DNA of 37,757 nucleotides. Origin: DASSKF01 sp035690725 (lineage in GTDB: Bacteria > Actinomycetota > Actinomycetes > Actinomycetales > Dermatophilaceae). Below the pieces are notes generated by a model. It saw nothing but the letters and a program-made list of their open reading frames with translations. It was not told the origin of the DNA and ran no database searches. The position numbers were made by a program, and so were the translations under genes. Each line of letters begins with the position of its first letter. The first letter of the stretch is position 1. This document shows, piece by piece, positions 1 to 7,490 of the stretch. The stretch covers positions 1 to 37,757 of the forward strand of contig DASSKF010000173.1 in assembly GCA_035690725.1 (NCBI GenBank), written 5' to 3'.

Positions 1-717
1 CGCAACCGGCCCAAGGGGATCATCAGCAACCCCAACTGCACGACGCTGACGATGATGGACGCCCTCGGCGCCCTGCACGCCGGCTGGGGGCTCACCGAGC
101 TCGTCGTGTCGTCCTACCAGGCCGTCTCCGGCTCCGGGAAGACCGGCGTCGACCGGCTCTACGACGAGCTCGAGGTGCTCGCCGGCAACCGTGAGGTGGG
201 CCAGCACACCGGCGACGTCCGGGCGCTCATCAGCGACAAGCTCGGCGAGGACTCGCCCTTCCCCGCGCCGATCGCGCTCAACGTGGTGCCGTGGGCCGGC
301 TCGCTCAAGGACGAGGGCTGGAGCTCCGAGGAGCTCAAGGTCCGCAACGAGTCGCGCAAGATCCTCGGCATCCCCGACCTCAGGGTGTCCGCCACCTGCG
401 TGCGTGTCCCGGTCGTGACGACGCACTCCCTCGCGGTGCACGCCACCTTCGAGAAGCCGGTCACCGTCGAGGAGGCGCGCCGGGCGATGGTGGAGGCACC
501 GAGCGTGGTCGTCCTCGACGACCCGCAGTCCGGTGAGTGGCCGACGCCGGCCGACGTCGTCGGGTCGGACCCGACCTTCGTGGGCCGGGTGCGCCAGGCG
601 CTCGACTTCCCCAACACGATCGAGCTGTTCGTGTGCGGCGACAACCTGCGCAAGGGCGCCGCCCTCAACACCGCGCAGATCGCCGAGCTCGTGGCCAAGG
701 AGCTCACCGAGGCCTGA
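1..717 (+). CDS. asd: Aspartate-semialdehyde dehydrogenase, C-terminal part (5' end outside window)
   Basis: The frame is open from base 1 and ends at TGA 715-717, giving 238 residues of an enzyme usually about 345-350 long. It contains the catalytic-cysteine segment SNPNCTT near residue 10, then YQAVSGSGKTG and the dimerisation/catalytic segment around RVPVVTTHS. The family reduces L-aspartyl-4-phosphate with NADPH to aspartate semialdehyde, the branch point to lysine/diaminopimelate, threonine and methionine, in the cytoplasm. In many actinobacteria it follows an aspartokinase gene, which would lie just left of the window. It converges on the sensor kinase gene with a 23-bp gap holding a hairpin. 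Truncation is due only to the window edge. Confidence 0.95.
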   Translation, partial: RNRPKGIISNPNCTTLTMMDALGALHAGWGLTELVVSSYQAVSGSGKTGVDRLYDELEVLAGNREVGQHTGDVRALISDKLGEDSPFPAPIALNVVPWAGSLKDEGWSSEELKVRNESRKILGIPDLRVSATCVRVPVVTTHSLAVHATFEKPVTVEEARRAMVEAPSVVVLDDPQSGEWPTPADVVGSDPTFVGRVRQALDFPNTIELFVCGDNLRKGAALNTAQIAELVAKELTEA

Positions 718-733
718 CCCGCCCGCGTGCCTG

Positions 734-750
734 CCCCCGGTCAGCGGGGG
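734..750. terminator. Short bidirectional hairpin between convergent genes
   Basis: CCCCCG (734-739), loop GTCAG and CGGGGG (745-750) form a 6-bp GC stem between the stop of asd and the stop codon of the kinase gene, which lies in the loop. There is no T-run, so this would be an I-shaped terminator common in high-GC actinobacteria. Function is inferred. Confidence 0.4.
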
Positions 751-2114
751 AGGCGGACCGTCGCGACCAGCCCGGCTGCCGACTCCTCGACGGGCCCGGC
801 GGACGACTCCTCGGCCCGCCCCACCGCCGACCCGGCGGGTGGGGCGTCGAGCGTCACCTCACCCCCCGAGCGCCGGGCCAGCTCCCGGGCGATCGCCAGC
901 CCGAGCCCGGTCCCGCCGGCCTCGCGCGAGCGGGCGTCGTCGAGCCGGACGAACCGCGCGAACACCCGCTCCCGCTGTCCGGCCGGTATGCCGGGCCCGT
1001 CGTCGGTCACGGACAGCGCCCCGTGCTGCCCCTCCACCGAGCAGGTGAGCAGCACCCGGGTGCTCGCGTGCCGGACCGCGTTGTCCACGAGGTTCGTCAC
1101 CACCCGGCGCACCTCGTCGGCCGCCGCCCGCACCAGGACCGGGGCACCGGGCGCGACGGTCACGGGGACCCGTGCGCCGGCATACCCCTGGGTGAGCCCG
1201 ACGGCGAGGGAGCGCAGGTCGAACGGCTCCGCCACCGCGTCCGGCCGCTCGGTCGCGTCGAGCCGCGCCAGGACGAGCAGGTCGTCGACGAGCGCCCCGA
1301 GGCGGGCCACGTCCTGCAGCAGGTCCGCCGGCAGCCCACCGCCCTCACCGAGGTGCTCGGCGACCTCGAGCTGGGTGCGCATGCTCGCCAGCGGGCTGCG
1401 CAACTCGTGCGCGGCGTCGGCGATGAACTCCTGCTGCCGTGCCCGGGCGGCGGCCAGGCGGTCGAGCATGTCGTTCAGGGTGGTGGCCAGGTCATGGACC
1501 TCGTCCGCGCTGGCGGGGACGGGCAGCCGCTCGCTCCGGTTCTGCCCGCTGATCCGCGCCGCCCCGGCGCGCAGCGACTCGACCGGGCGCAGGGTCCGGC
1601 CGATGAGCCACCAGGCGATGAGCGCCAGCACGAGGAGCAGCACCGGGTAGGTGACGAGAAGCGTGGTGCGCAGGACGTCCTGCGCGTTCTGCACGTCGCC
1701 GACCGGGACACCGACGAGCACCGTTGCGCCGCCGAGCGGCTCGGCGACGACCCGCAACGGCCCGGCGAGCGCGCTGCGGCTCCCGGGGACGGTGACGGCC
1801 TCGCCCGTGCGGGCCGCCCGTCGCTCGTCGCCGCGCAGGAGGGGCACGAGGCGGTCGGCGTTGGCGCTGGCCGTGACGACTCGTCCGCGCGCGTCGACGA
1901 CCTGCACGATCTGGGCGCCGGAGACGGGCAGCGGGTCAACGGTCCCGTTCTCGCGCACCAGCTGCACGATGTCGGCGGCGGTTGTGCGCGCGTTGTCGTC
2001 GAGCGTGCGGTGGACGGCGAAGGTGAGCGTGCCGTAGAGCACGACCGAGCCGACCGCGAGGGCCACGGCCACACCCGTGAGGCCCAGCAGGAGCAACCGG
2101 ACCCGCAGGCTCAC
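741..2114 (-). CDS. Two-component sensor histidine kinase
   Basis: 457 residues starting at GTG 2114. Visible in order: N-terminal membrane helix (residues about 5-30), an extracytoplasmic segment of roughly 120 residues, a second helix (LLVTYPVLLLVLALIAWWL), a HAMP-like linker, a HisKA H-box DAAHELRSPLAS, and a HATPase domain with N box NLVDNAVRHA, G1 box DDGPGIPAG and G2 box GGTGLGLAIA. It autophosphorylates the H-box histidine and passes phosphate to the regulator encoded 10 bp upstream in the same operon. Oddity: just before the last beta strand (GLVATVRLPR) an insert repeats an eight-residue unit (AEESSAGP / VEESAAGL). The signal is unknown; the ligand domain is not one I recognise. Confidence 0.93.
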   Translation of the reverse strand: MSLRVRLLLLGLTGVAVALAVGSVVLYGTLTFAVHRTLDDNARTTAADIVQLVRENGTVDPLPVSGAQIVQVVDARGRVVTASANADRLVPLLRGDERRAARTGEAVTVPGSRSALAGPLRVVAEPLGGATVLVGVPVGDVQNAQDVLRTTLLVTYPVLLLVLALIAWWLIGRTLRPVESLRAGAARISGQNRSERLPVPASADEVHDLATTLNDMLDRLAAARARQQEFIADAAHELRSPLASMRTQLEVAEHLGEGGGLPADLLQDVARLGALVDDLLVLARLDATERPDAVAEPFDLRSLAVGLTQGYAGARVPVTVAPGAPVLVRAAADEVRRVVTNLVDNAVRHASTRVLLTCSVEGQHGALSVTDDGPGIPAGQRERVFARFVRLDDARSREAGGTGLGLAIARELARRSGGEVTLDAPPAGSAVGRAEESSAGPVEESAAGLVATVRLPR

Positions 2115-2124
2115 CGGGCGACCC

Positions 2125-2781
2125 TCACGAGCCCAGCCGGTAGCCGGCCCCGCGGACGGTGCGGACGGCGTCGCGCCCCAGCTTGCGCCGCAGGTAGCCG
2201 ACGTAGACCTCGACGGCGTTGGGGTCGGTCTCCTCGGCGGCGTCCCAGACGTGGTCCAGCAGCTCGGTCTTGCTGACGACCCGGGAGGGGTTGCGCAGCA
2301 GGTACTCCAGCACCGTGAACTCGCGGGGCGTCAGCGGCACCGGTTCGCCCGCCAGGGTCACCTCGCGGCCGGCCGGGTCGAGGCGGATGGCGCCGGCCTC
2401 CAGGACCGCGGGCCGCTCGGGGGCGCCGCGGCGCAGGAGGGCCCGCAACCGGGCGAGCAGGACGACGTAGGAGAAGGGCTTGGTGAGGTAGTCGTCGGCA
2501 CCGTAGTCCAAGGCGTCCGCCTCGTCGTGCTCGCCGTCCTTGGCAGTCAGCATGAGCACGGGCACCCAGTTGCCCTCCTCGCGCAGCGTCCGGACGATCG
2601 TGTAGCCGGAGACGACGGGCAGCATGATGTCGAGGAGGACCGCGTCGTAGTCGCCGTGCCGAGCGTGGTCCAGCCCGGCCCTCCCGTCGCCCACCACGTC
2701 GACGGCGAAGCCCTCGGCGGCCAGCCCCCGCTGCAGGGCAGCGGCCAGCCGGGCCTCGTCCTCCACCACCAGCAAGCGCAC
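2125..2781 (-). CDS. OmpR/PhoB-family response regulator
   Basis: 218 residues from GTG 2781, where the first beta strand VRLLVVEDE begins; GTG 2787 two codons earlier is an equal alternative. The receiver domain shows the acidic pair (EDE), the phosphoacceptor region AVLLDIMLP and the conserved lysine in YLTKPF. The C-terminal winged helix has the typical LTPREFTVLEYLLRNP, DPNAVEVYVGYLRRKLG and VRTVRGAGYRL segments. It is first in an operon with the sensor kinase (10-bp gap). Its promoter region of about 90 bp is shared with the divergent LolA-like/ABC unit, so that unit is a likely target, though no operator was identified. No strong Shine-Dalgarno precedes either start. Confidence 0.93.
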   Translation of the reverse strand: MRLLVVEDEARLAAALQRGLAAEGFAVDVVGDGRAGLDHARHGDYDAVLLDIMLPVVSGYTIVRTLREEGNWVPVLMLTAKDGEHDEADALDYGADDYLTKPFSYVVLLARLRALLRRGAPERPAVLEAGAIRLDPAGREVTLAGEPVPLTPREFTVLEYLLRNPSRVVSKTELLDHVWDAAEETDPNAVEVYVGYLRRKLGRDAVRTVRGAGYRLGS

Positions 2782-2875
2782 GGCCACAGCCTGACACGCC
2801 GCCGCGCCGCCTCCGGCCACCGTGGCCCGGTCGGCCCTCAGCCTCCTCACAGGCAGGGGGCCGCACCATGGGCGC

Positions 2876-4015
2876 ATGGCCGTCTTCCGTCAGCACCCGT
2901 CCCTTCGGTGGGCCGTCCCGGTCACCGCCACGGTCGTCGTCCTCGGGGGCGGGTCCGCCCTCGGCGCGATGACGGCGTCCGCGGACACCGGGCTGCCGCA
3001 CCGCAGCGCCGCCCAGCTGCTCGTGGACGTGCAGAACGCCCACGTGGCCGGGATGTCCGGCACCGTGGTGCAGAAGTCGGACCTCGGCCTGCCGGACCTG
3101 TCGGCGCTGACCGGCGCGGCCGGCGGCGGGGCGGGCGGCGAGGGCAGCTCGGAGCTCAGCTCCCTGGTGACGGGGACGCACACACTGCGGGTCTGGTACG
3201 CGGGCCCGGACCAGGCACGGATGGCGCTGCTCGGCACATTGGGGGAGTCGGACGTCATCCGCAACGGCCGCGACCTGTGGGTCTGGTCCAGCAAGGACCG
3301 CAGTGCGGTCCACTACCGCCTGCCCGCGAAGGCCGGGGACGGCGTGAACCCGGCACCGGGCGACCTGGCCACGTCCCCGCAGGAGGCGGCCGACCGTGCG
3401 CTGACGGCGATCGGCCCCTCGACGCGCGTCACGACCAGCGGGACGGCGACGGTCGCCGGGCGCTCCGCCTACGAGCTGGTGCTCAAGCCGCGCAGCAACG
3501 ACTCGCTCGTCTCCCAGGTGCGGATCGCCATCGACGGCCGCAACCACGTGCCCCTGCGGGTGCAGGTCTACTCCACGCAGGGGACCAGTCCCGCCTTCGA
3601 GGTCGGCTTCAGCTCGGTGAGCTTCACCGCCCCGGACGCGGCACAGTTCCGGTTCAACCCCCCGCCCGGCACGAAGGTCACGAACAAGCGGCTTCCCGTC
3701 CCCGGTGAGCAGCCGGGGGTCGGGCCCACCGAGATGCCCCCGATGGGCGGTCAGCACGCCGACCTCCGCACGGTCGGTGAGGACTGGGACACCGTACTCG
3801 TCGGCCGAATCCCTTCGGACGGCAGCGGTCCCGGGCAGCAGTCCCAGCTGGGCCAGCTCGGCCCGATGCTGCGCCAGCTGCCGAAGGCCTCGGGCGACTG
3901 GGGCTCCGGGCGGGTCCTGTCCAGTCGGCTGCTCACCGTCGTGGTGGCCGACGACGGCCGGATCGCGGCGGGTGCGGTGACCCCGCAGGCCGTCTACGCG
4001 GCCCTCGGGCGGTGA
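2876..4015 (+). CDS. LolA-like/RseB-like secreted protein
   Basis: 379 residues from ATG 2876. A signal sequence is visible (basic start, then VPVTATVVVLGGGSALGAM, then ASADT). The mature part begins with a helix typical of LolA/RseB-like folds (AAQLLVDVQNAHVAGMSGTV), followed by beta-rich sequence ending before a linker around residues 275-300 and a C-terminal domain of unclear type. In Gram-positive bacteria this fold is found in exported lipid- or signal-binding proteins; no outer membrane carrier role is implied. It overlaps the ABC ATPase start by 4 bp (GTGA), so the three genes are probably one operon, and it is divergent from the two-component genes. Possible roles are a substrate-binding partner of the exporter or an envelope-stress sensor; I cannot decide. 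Confidence 0.75.
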   Translation: MAVFRQHPSLRWAVPVTATVVVLGGGSALGAMTASADTGLPHRSAAQLLVDVQNAHVAGMSGTVVQKSDLGLPDLSALTGAAGGGAGGEGSSELSSLVTGTHTLRVWYAGPDQARMALLGTLGESDVIRNGRDLWVWSSKDRSAVHYRLPAKAGDGVNPAPGDLATSPQEAADRALTAIGPSTRVTTSGTATVAGRSAYELVLKPRSNDSLVSQVRIAIDGRNHVPLRVQVYSTQGTSPAFEVGFSSVSFTAPDAAQFRFNPPPGTKVTNKRLPVPGEQPGVGPTEMPPMGGQHADLRTVGEDWDTVLVGRIPSDGSGPGQQSQLGQLGPMLRQLPKASGDWGSGRVLSSRLLTVVVADDGRIAAGAVTPQAVYAALGR

Positions 4016-4947
4016 ACGAACCCCTCGCGGTCGCGACCCGCGGGCTGACCAAGCGCTTCCGGCACCAGGTCGCGGTCGACGCGATCGACCTGGCCGTGCC
4101 GCGCGGCGCCGTCTACGGCTTCCTGGGGCCGAACGGCTCGGGGAAGACCACGACGATCCGGATGCTGCTCGGGCTGGTGCAGCCCACCTCGGGCGACCGG
4201 GAGATGCTGGGCCGGGAGATGCCGCGGTGCGCCGGTGCGGTCCTGCCGCGCGTCGGTGCCCTGGTCGAGGGGCCCGCCTTCCACCCCTACCTCTCCGGCT
4301 GGGCCAACCTGGAGCGGCTCGACGCCGCCGACCGGTATGCCGACTCGCGCACCTCCCGTGCCCGGATCGGTGCGGCACTGGAGCGGGTCGGGCTGGCGGC
4401 CGCGGCCCGGAAGCGCTACCGCGCCTACTCCTTGGGGATGCGTCAGCGGTTGGCGATCGCCGGTGCGCTGCTCGCCCCACGGGAACTGCTCGTGCTGGAC
4501 GAACCGACGAACGGCCTTGACCCCCAAGGCACCCGGGAGGTGCGGCATCTCATCTCGGGTCTTGCCGCGGACGGCACCACGGTGCTGGTGTCGAGCCACC
4601 TGCTCTCCGAGGTGGAGCAGGTGTGCAGCCACGTCGGCGTCATGCACGTGGGACGGCTCGTGGCGCAGGGGCCGGTCGCCCAGGTCCGCGGCTCCGGTGG
4701 CGCCCGGGTCCGGGTCAGCACCGACCGGCCCGAGGAGGCGGCGGTCGTGCTGACCGAGCTCGGCATCGGCGACGTGCGAGCCGTGGGCGGCGACGTCGTC
4801 GGTGACCTCGGGCTCGTGGCGGTCGAGAAGGTCGTGCCGGCCCTGGTGCACGACGGCGTCCCGGTCCACGGCTTCGTCGTCGAGCGGCCCAGCCTGGAGG
4901 ACCTGTTCGTGGGACTCACCGGGGAGGGCTTCGATGTCAGCGGCTGA
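4012..4947 (+). CDS. ABC transporter ATP-binding protein
   Basis: 311 residues from GTG 4012. Motifs: Walker A GPNGSGKTT, a signature YSLGMRQRLAIAGALL in which the canonical LSGGQ is replaced by YSLGM, as is usual in ABC-2 drug/antibiotic exporters, Walker B LLVLDEPTNGLDP, and H-loop VLVSSHLL. A C-terminal regulatory extension of about 90 residues follows, as in CcmA/NodI-type ATPases. It powers the permease encoded directly downstream, whose ATG lies 14 bp inside this gene. It is translationally coupled to the LolA-like gene. The substrate is not predictable from sequence; lipid, peptide or antibiotic export are all possible. Confidence 0.95.
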   Translation: MNEPLAVATRGLTKRFRHQVAVDAIDLAVPRGAVYGFLGPNGSGKTTTIRMLLGLVQPTSGDREMLGREMPRCAGAVLPRVGALVEGPAFHPYLSGWANLERLDAADRYADSRTSRARIGAALERVGLAAAARKRYRAYSLGMRQRLAIAGALLAPRELLVLDEPTNGLDPQGTREVRHLISGLAADGTTVLVSSHLLSEVEQVCSHVGVMHVGRLVAQGPVAQVRGSGGARVRVSTDRPEEAAVVLTELGIGDVRAVGGDVVGDLGLVAVEKVVPALVHDGVPVHGFVVERPSLEDLFVGLTGEGFDVSG

Positions 4948-5809
4948 ACAGGCAGCCGGGCCAGCCCCTCCCGTCCCGGCGTCGCGGCCACGCCCTGGCG
5001 CGGACCTGCGGCTCCTGGCCTCCGAGCTCGGGCTCATCTTCGGGCGCCGTCGCAACCTCGCCGGCCTGGGCGTGCTCGCCGCGGTGCCGGTCCTCATCGC
5101 GGTCGCCGTGAAGACGACGCTGTCCCACCCGGGCGGCGGGCCGGACTTCTTCTCGTCGATCACCTCCAACGGCCTGTTCGTCGCCCTCGCGGCACTGACC
5201 ATCGAGCTGCCGCTCTTCCTGCCGCTCGCCGTGTCGGTCATCTCCGGCGACTCGGTGGCGGGAGAGGCGAACGTCGGGACCCTGCGCTACCTGCTCACCA
5301 TCCCGGTGCACCGCACCCGGCTTCTCGCGGTGAAGATGGCCGCGGTCGCGATCTTCGCGCTCGTCGCCACCCTGGTGGTGGCGGTGGTCGGCGGCGTCAT
5401 CGGTGTCGCGCTCTTCGGCGGTGGACAGCTGACGCTGCTGTCCGGGACCCAGATCGGGATGGCGCAGGCGGTCGGGCGGGTGCTCCTCGTCGTGCTCTAC
5501 CTCGGGTGGTGCCTGACCTCGCTCGGCGCGATCGGCCTGTTCATCTCCACCCTGACCGAGCAGCCGATCGGCGCCGCCATCGCGATCATCATCCTCAACG
5601 TGCTGAGTTTCATCCTCGACCAGATCCCGCAGGTGGCCTGGCTGCACCCCTACCTGCCGACCCACTGGTGGACGTCGTTCGGTGACCTGCTGCGCGACCC
5701 GGTGGCGTGGGGTGGGCCGCTGCACGGTGCCGGCGTGGCGGCGGCATACCTGCTGGTGTTCTGGTTGGCCGCGTGGGCCAGGTTCTCGGGGAAGGACATC
5801 ACCTCCTGA
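4934..5809 (+). CDS. ABC-2 type transporter permease
   Basis: 291 residues from ATG 4934, overlapping the ATPase gene by 14 bp. After a proline-rich cytoplasmic start there are about six hydrophobic segments, e.g. LAGLGVLAAVPVLIAV, ALAALTIELPLFLPLAVSVI, AVAIFALVATLVVAVVGGV and the final AAYLLVFWLAAWA. The short motif SVAGEANVGTLRYLL after the second helix is the usual conserved cytoplasmic loop of ABC-2 permeases (gain of G-T-L-R-Y). It would form the homodimeric membrane channel for the upstream ATPase. Nothing here indicates the cargo. Confidence 0.9.
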   Translation: MSAAEQAAGPAPPVPASRPRPGADLRLLASELGLIFGRRRNLAGLGVLAAVPVLIAVAVKTTLSHPGGGPDFFSSITSNGLFVALAALTIELPLFLPLAVSVISGDSVAGEANVGTLRYLLTIPVHRTRLLAVKMAAVAIFALVATLVVAVVGGVIGVALFGGGQLTLLSGTQIGMAQAVGRVLLVVLYLGWCLTSLGAIGLFISTLTEQPIGAAIAIIILNVLSFILDQIPQVAWLHPYLPTHWWTSFGDLLRDPVAWGGPLHGAGVAAAYLLVFWLAAWARFSGKDITS

Positions 5810-5864
5810 AGTGGATACGATCGATCTGGCGAAGACGGGATGTCTCGACCGTGAGGTGGTGGTG

Positions 5865-6044
5865 ATGAGCGAGACCGACGAGTGGAACCGGGACGACGAC
5901 CGCGACGTGCAGCTGCGCGCGCTCGACGACGACGCGACCCGCACCGAGTCGATCGGTCCCCTCGAGGACCTCGACAGCGAGGACGCCGGCGAGGACCTGG
6001 ACGACGAGGACTGGCGCGAGGAGCCGACGGAGGACGATGGGTGA
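5865..6044 (+). CDS. Small acidic hypothetical protein
   Basis: 59 residues from ATG 5865, preceded by GAGGTGG at a good ribosome-binding distance. An in-frame GTG at 5811 would add 18 residues. The product is extremely acidic, with about a third Asp/Glu, and has no hydrophobic segment or cysteine, so it is probably an unstructured cytoplasmic protein. A possible -10 box TACGAT lies at 5816-5821. It ends exactly where the proposed cspA leader promoter begins. I do not recognise a family. Confidence 0.6.
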   Translation: MSETDEWNRDDDRDVQLRALDDDATRTESIGPLEDLDSEDAGEDLDDEDWREEPTEDDG

Positions 6045-6050
6045 TAGGCT
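6045..6050 (+). promoter_or_regulatory. Possible -10 box for the cspA leader transcript
   Basis: TAGGCT overlaps the stop of the small acidic gene. This box matches the TAnnnT pattern used in front of several other genes here. If used, the transcript would start near 6057 and carry a leader of about 155 nt containing a terminator hairpin before cspA. No convincing -35 was found. Confidence 0.4.
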
Positions 6051-6090
6051 GGTCCCGGTTGCAGTCGCAGTTCTCGCAGGTTTGAAGAAC

Positions 6091-6115
6091 GCCCGCCCCA
6101 GTGCGGGCCTTTTTT
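6091..6115 (+). terminator. Rho-independent terminator upstream of cspA
   Basis: GCCCGC (6091-6096), a 6-nt loop and GCGGGC (6103-6108) are followed by C and six T (6110-6115). This is the best canonical terminator in the window. It ends the upstream transcript, or acts as an attenuator if transcription starts at about 6057. Confidence 0.8.
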
Positions 6116-6213
6116 CTGGACACGGGCATGACCCGTTCGGTGTGGGGAGTCGAGCCGCAGCTTCGGGGTGCACGACCGGTGCACCCACCGGCTACACAGA
6201 ATGAGAGTTACCC
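6116..6213 (+). promoter_or_regulatory. Structured 5' leader of cspA
   Basis: About 100 nt of non-coding sequence precede cspA. They hold a small hairpin ACGGG/CCCGT around 6122-6136 and a strong 8-bp hairpin GGGTGCAC (6166-6173), loop GACCG, GTGCACCC (6179-6186). The second hairpin ends 27 nt before the ATG. Long structured leaders that control stability and translation are usual for cold-shock mRNAs; this one matches no RNA family I can name. Confidence 0.5.
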
Positions 6214-6417
6214 ATGTCGCAAGGCACCGTGAAGTGGTTCAACGCCGAGAAGGGCTTCGGCTTCATCGAGCAGGACGGTGGCGGAGCTGACGTCTTCGTG
6301 CACTACTCCGCGATCGACGGGAACGGTTACCGTTCCCTCGACGAGGCCCAGCGCGTCGAGTTCGACGTGACGCAGGGTCCGAAGGGCCCGCAGGCCGAGA
6401 ACGTGCGCAGCCTCTGA
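6214..6417 (+). CDS. cspA: Cold-shock protein, CspA family
   Basis: 67 residues, the standard length of a single cold-shock domain. It shows the typical opening GTVKWFNAEKGFGFI, RNP1 (KGFGFIEQ) and RNP2 (DVFVHYSAI), and ends AENVRSL. It is a cytoplasmic single-stranded nucleic acid-binding chaperone that melts RNA structure. The gene stands alone between a terminator and a 12-bp terminator hairpin and has a long structured leader, which suggests post-transcriptional control. Several paralogues are usual in such genomes, so cold induction of this one is not certain. Confidence 0.95.
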   Translation: MSQGTVKWFNAEKGFGFIEQDGGGADVFVHYSAIDGNGYRSLDEAQRVEFDVTQGPKGPQAENVRSL

Positions 6418-6456
6418 TCTGACACGGACGACGGGCTCGAGACGCAGCCCGCGCGG

Positions 6457-6487
6457 GAAGCCCCCGGCTCGACGGGCCGGGGGCTTC
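6457..6487 (+). terminator. Terminator hairpin after cspA
   Basis: GAAGCCCCCGGC (6457-6468) pairs perfectly with GCCGGGGGCTTC (6476-6487) around a 7-nt loop. A long GC stem with no real T-run, placed 40 bp after the cspA stop, fits an actinobacterial terminator. Confidence 0.75.
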
Positions 6488-6587
6488 CTGCTGCCCGGGG
6501 GGCGTGCGCCCACCGCCGCGCACGATCCGGGCGGGCAGGACGGTCCGGCGGGCAGCAGGTGACGGCGGTTCCGGTGCAGCGGGTCCC

Positions 6588-6593
6588 TACGCT
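6588..6593 (+). promoter_or_regulatory. -10 box of leaderless paaX-type gene
   Basis: TACGCT lies 6 nt before ATG 6600, the spacing expected when transcription starts at the start codon. There is no Shine-Dalgarno, which supports a leaderless mRNA and fixes the start. Confidence 0.6.
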
Positions 6594-6599
6594 GTCGCC

Positions 6600-7490
6600 A
6601 TGGTGACCAGCACGCCGTCGGGACCCGGTCGTGCCCCGACCCCGGCTCGGCGCGGCAGCGGCCGGCAGACCCAGCAGCTGGTCGTGACCGTGCTCGCGCT
6701 CTACGGCCGCGACGGCGCGGCCGGCCTCACCGCGGCGGAGCTGTTGCGACTGCTGTCCCTGCTCGATGTCGACGGGGCCGCCGTGCGGTCGGCGCTGTCC
6801 CGGCTGAAGAAGCGCGAGGTCCTGGTGCACGACCAGGACGGCAGCACCTCGCGCTATCGGCTCAACCCCGCCCTGGAGCAGGTCTTCCGCGAGGGCGACG
6901 AGCGGATCTTCCACCCCCGGCGGAGCCGTCCCGGCGACCGTTGGTTGCTCGCCGTCTTCTCGGTGCCCGAGGCGCAGCGGCACCTGCGCCACCAGATCCG
7001 CAAGATCCTCGGCCACCACGGGTTCGGCACCGTCGGGTCGGGCCTGTGGATCGCCCCGGCGCACGTGTTCGACGTGGTCCGCCGGGACCTCGACCGGGCG
7101 GGCCTGTCCGGGTTCGTGGAGTTCTTCGCCGCCGACCACCTGGCGAACGGCGACCTGGCCGACAAGGTGGCGCGGTGGTGGGACCTGACCGACCTCGCCG
7201 CGCACTACCGGGGCTTCGTCGACGAGTTCGCGCCGGTGCGGGCGCGGTGGCAGCGCGCCGACCCGCGCACCGAGCCGGTGGACGCGTTCGCCGACTACGT
7301 CCCCGCCCTCACCGCGTGGCGCCGGCTGCCCTACCTGGACCCGGGCCTGCCGGAGGAGTACCTGCCCACCGACTGGCCGGGCCTGACGGCCGCGCAGCTC
7401 TTCCTCGACCTGCACCACCGGCTGGCCGAGCCGTCCCGGGACTGCGCGGAGGAGCTGGTCAGGGGCGCACCACCCGTTCGTCGGGAATGA
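6600..7490 (+). CDS. PaaX-family transcriptional regulator
   Basis: 296 residues, close to E. coli PaaX. An N-terminal winged helix-turn-helix is visible (LTAAELLRLLSLLDVDGAAVRSALSRLKKREVL), then the central PaaX domain and the C-terminal signature RRLPYLDPGLPEEYLPTDWPG. PaaX proteins repress aromatic acid catabolic operons and are released by an aryl-CoA intermediate (phenylacetyl-CoA in E. coli). The gene faces the RidA-like gene, overlapping its 3' end by 32 bp, and lies next to a CoA-ligase/monooxygenase operon. The natural reading is that it senses the aryl-CoA made by that operon and binds the repeats at 7930-7966. Ligand and target are inferred from context. Confidence 0.9.
   Translation: MVTSTPSGPGRAPTPARRGSGRQTQQLVVTVLALYGRDGAAGLTAAELLRLLSLLDVDGAAVRSALSRLKKREVLVHDQDGSTSRYRLNPALEQVFREGDERIFHPRRSRPGDRWLLAVFSVPEAQRHLRHQIRKILGHHGFGTVGSGLWIAPAHVFDVVRRDLDRAGLSGFVEFFAADHLANGDLADKVARWWDLTDLAAHYRGFVDEFAPVRARWQRADPRTEPVDAFADYVPALTAWRRLPYLDPGLPEEYLPTDWPGLTAAQLFLDLHHRLAEPSRDCAEELVRGAPPVRRE

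Noticed and set aside
2111..4480. 789-codon frame on the minus strand opposite the LolA-like and ABC genes
   Set aside because: No motif, no ribosome site, and it overlaps well supported genes on both strands.
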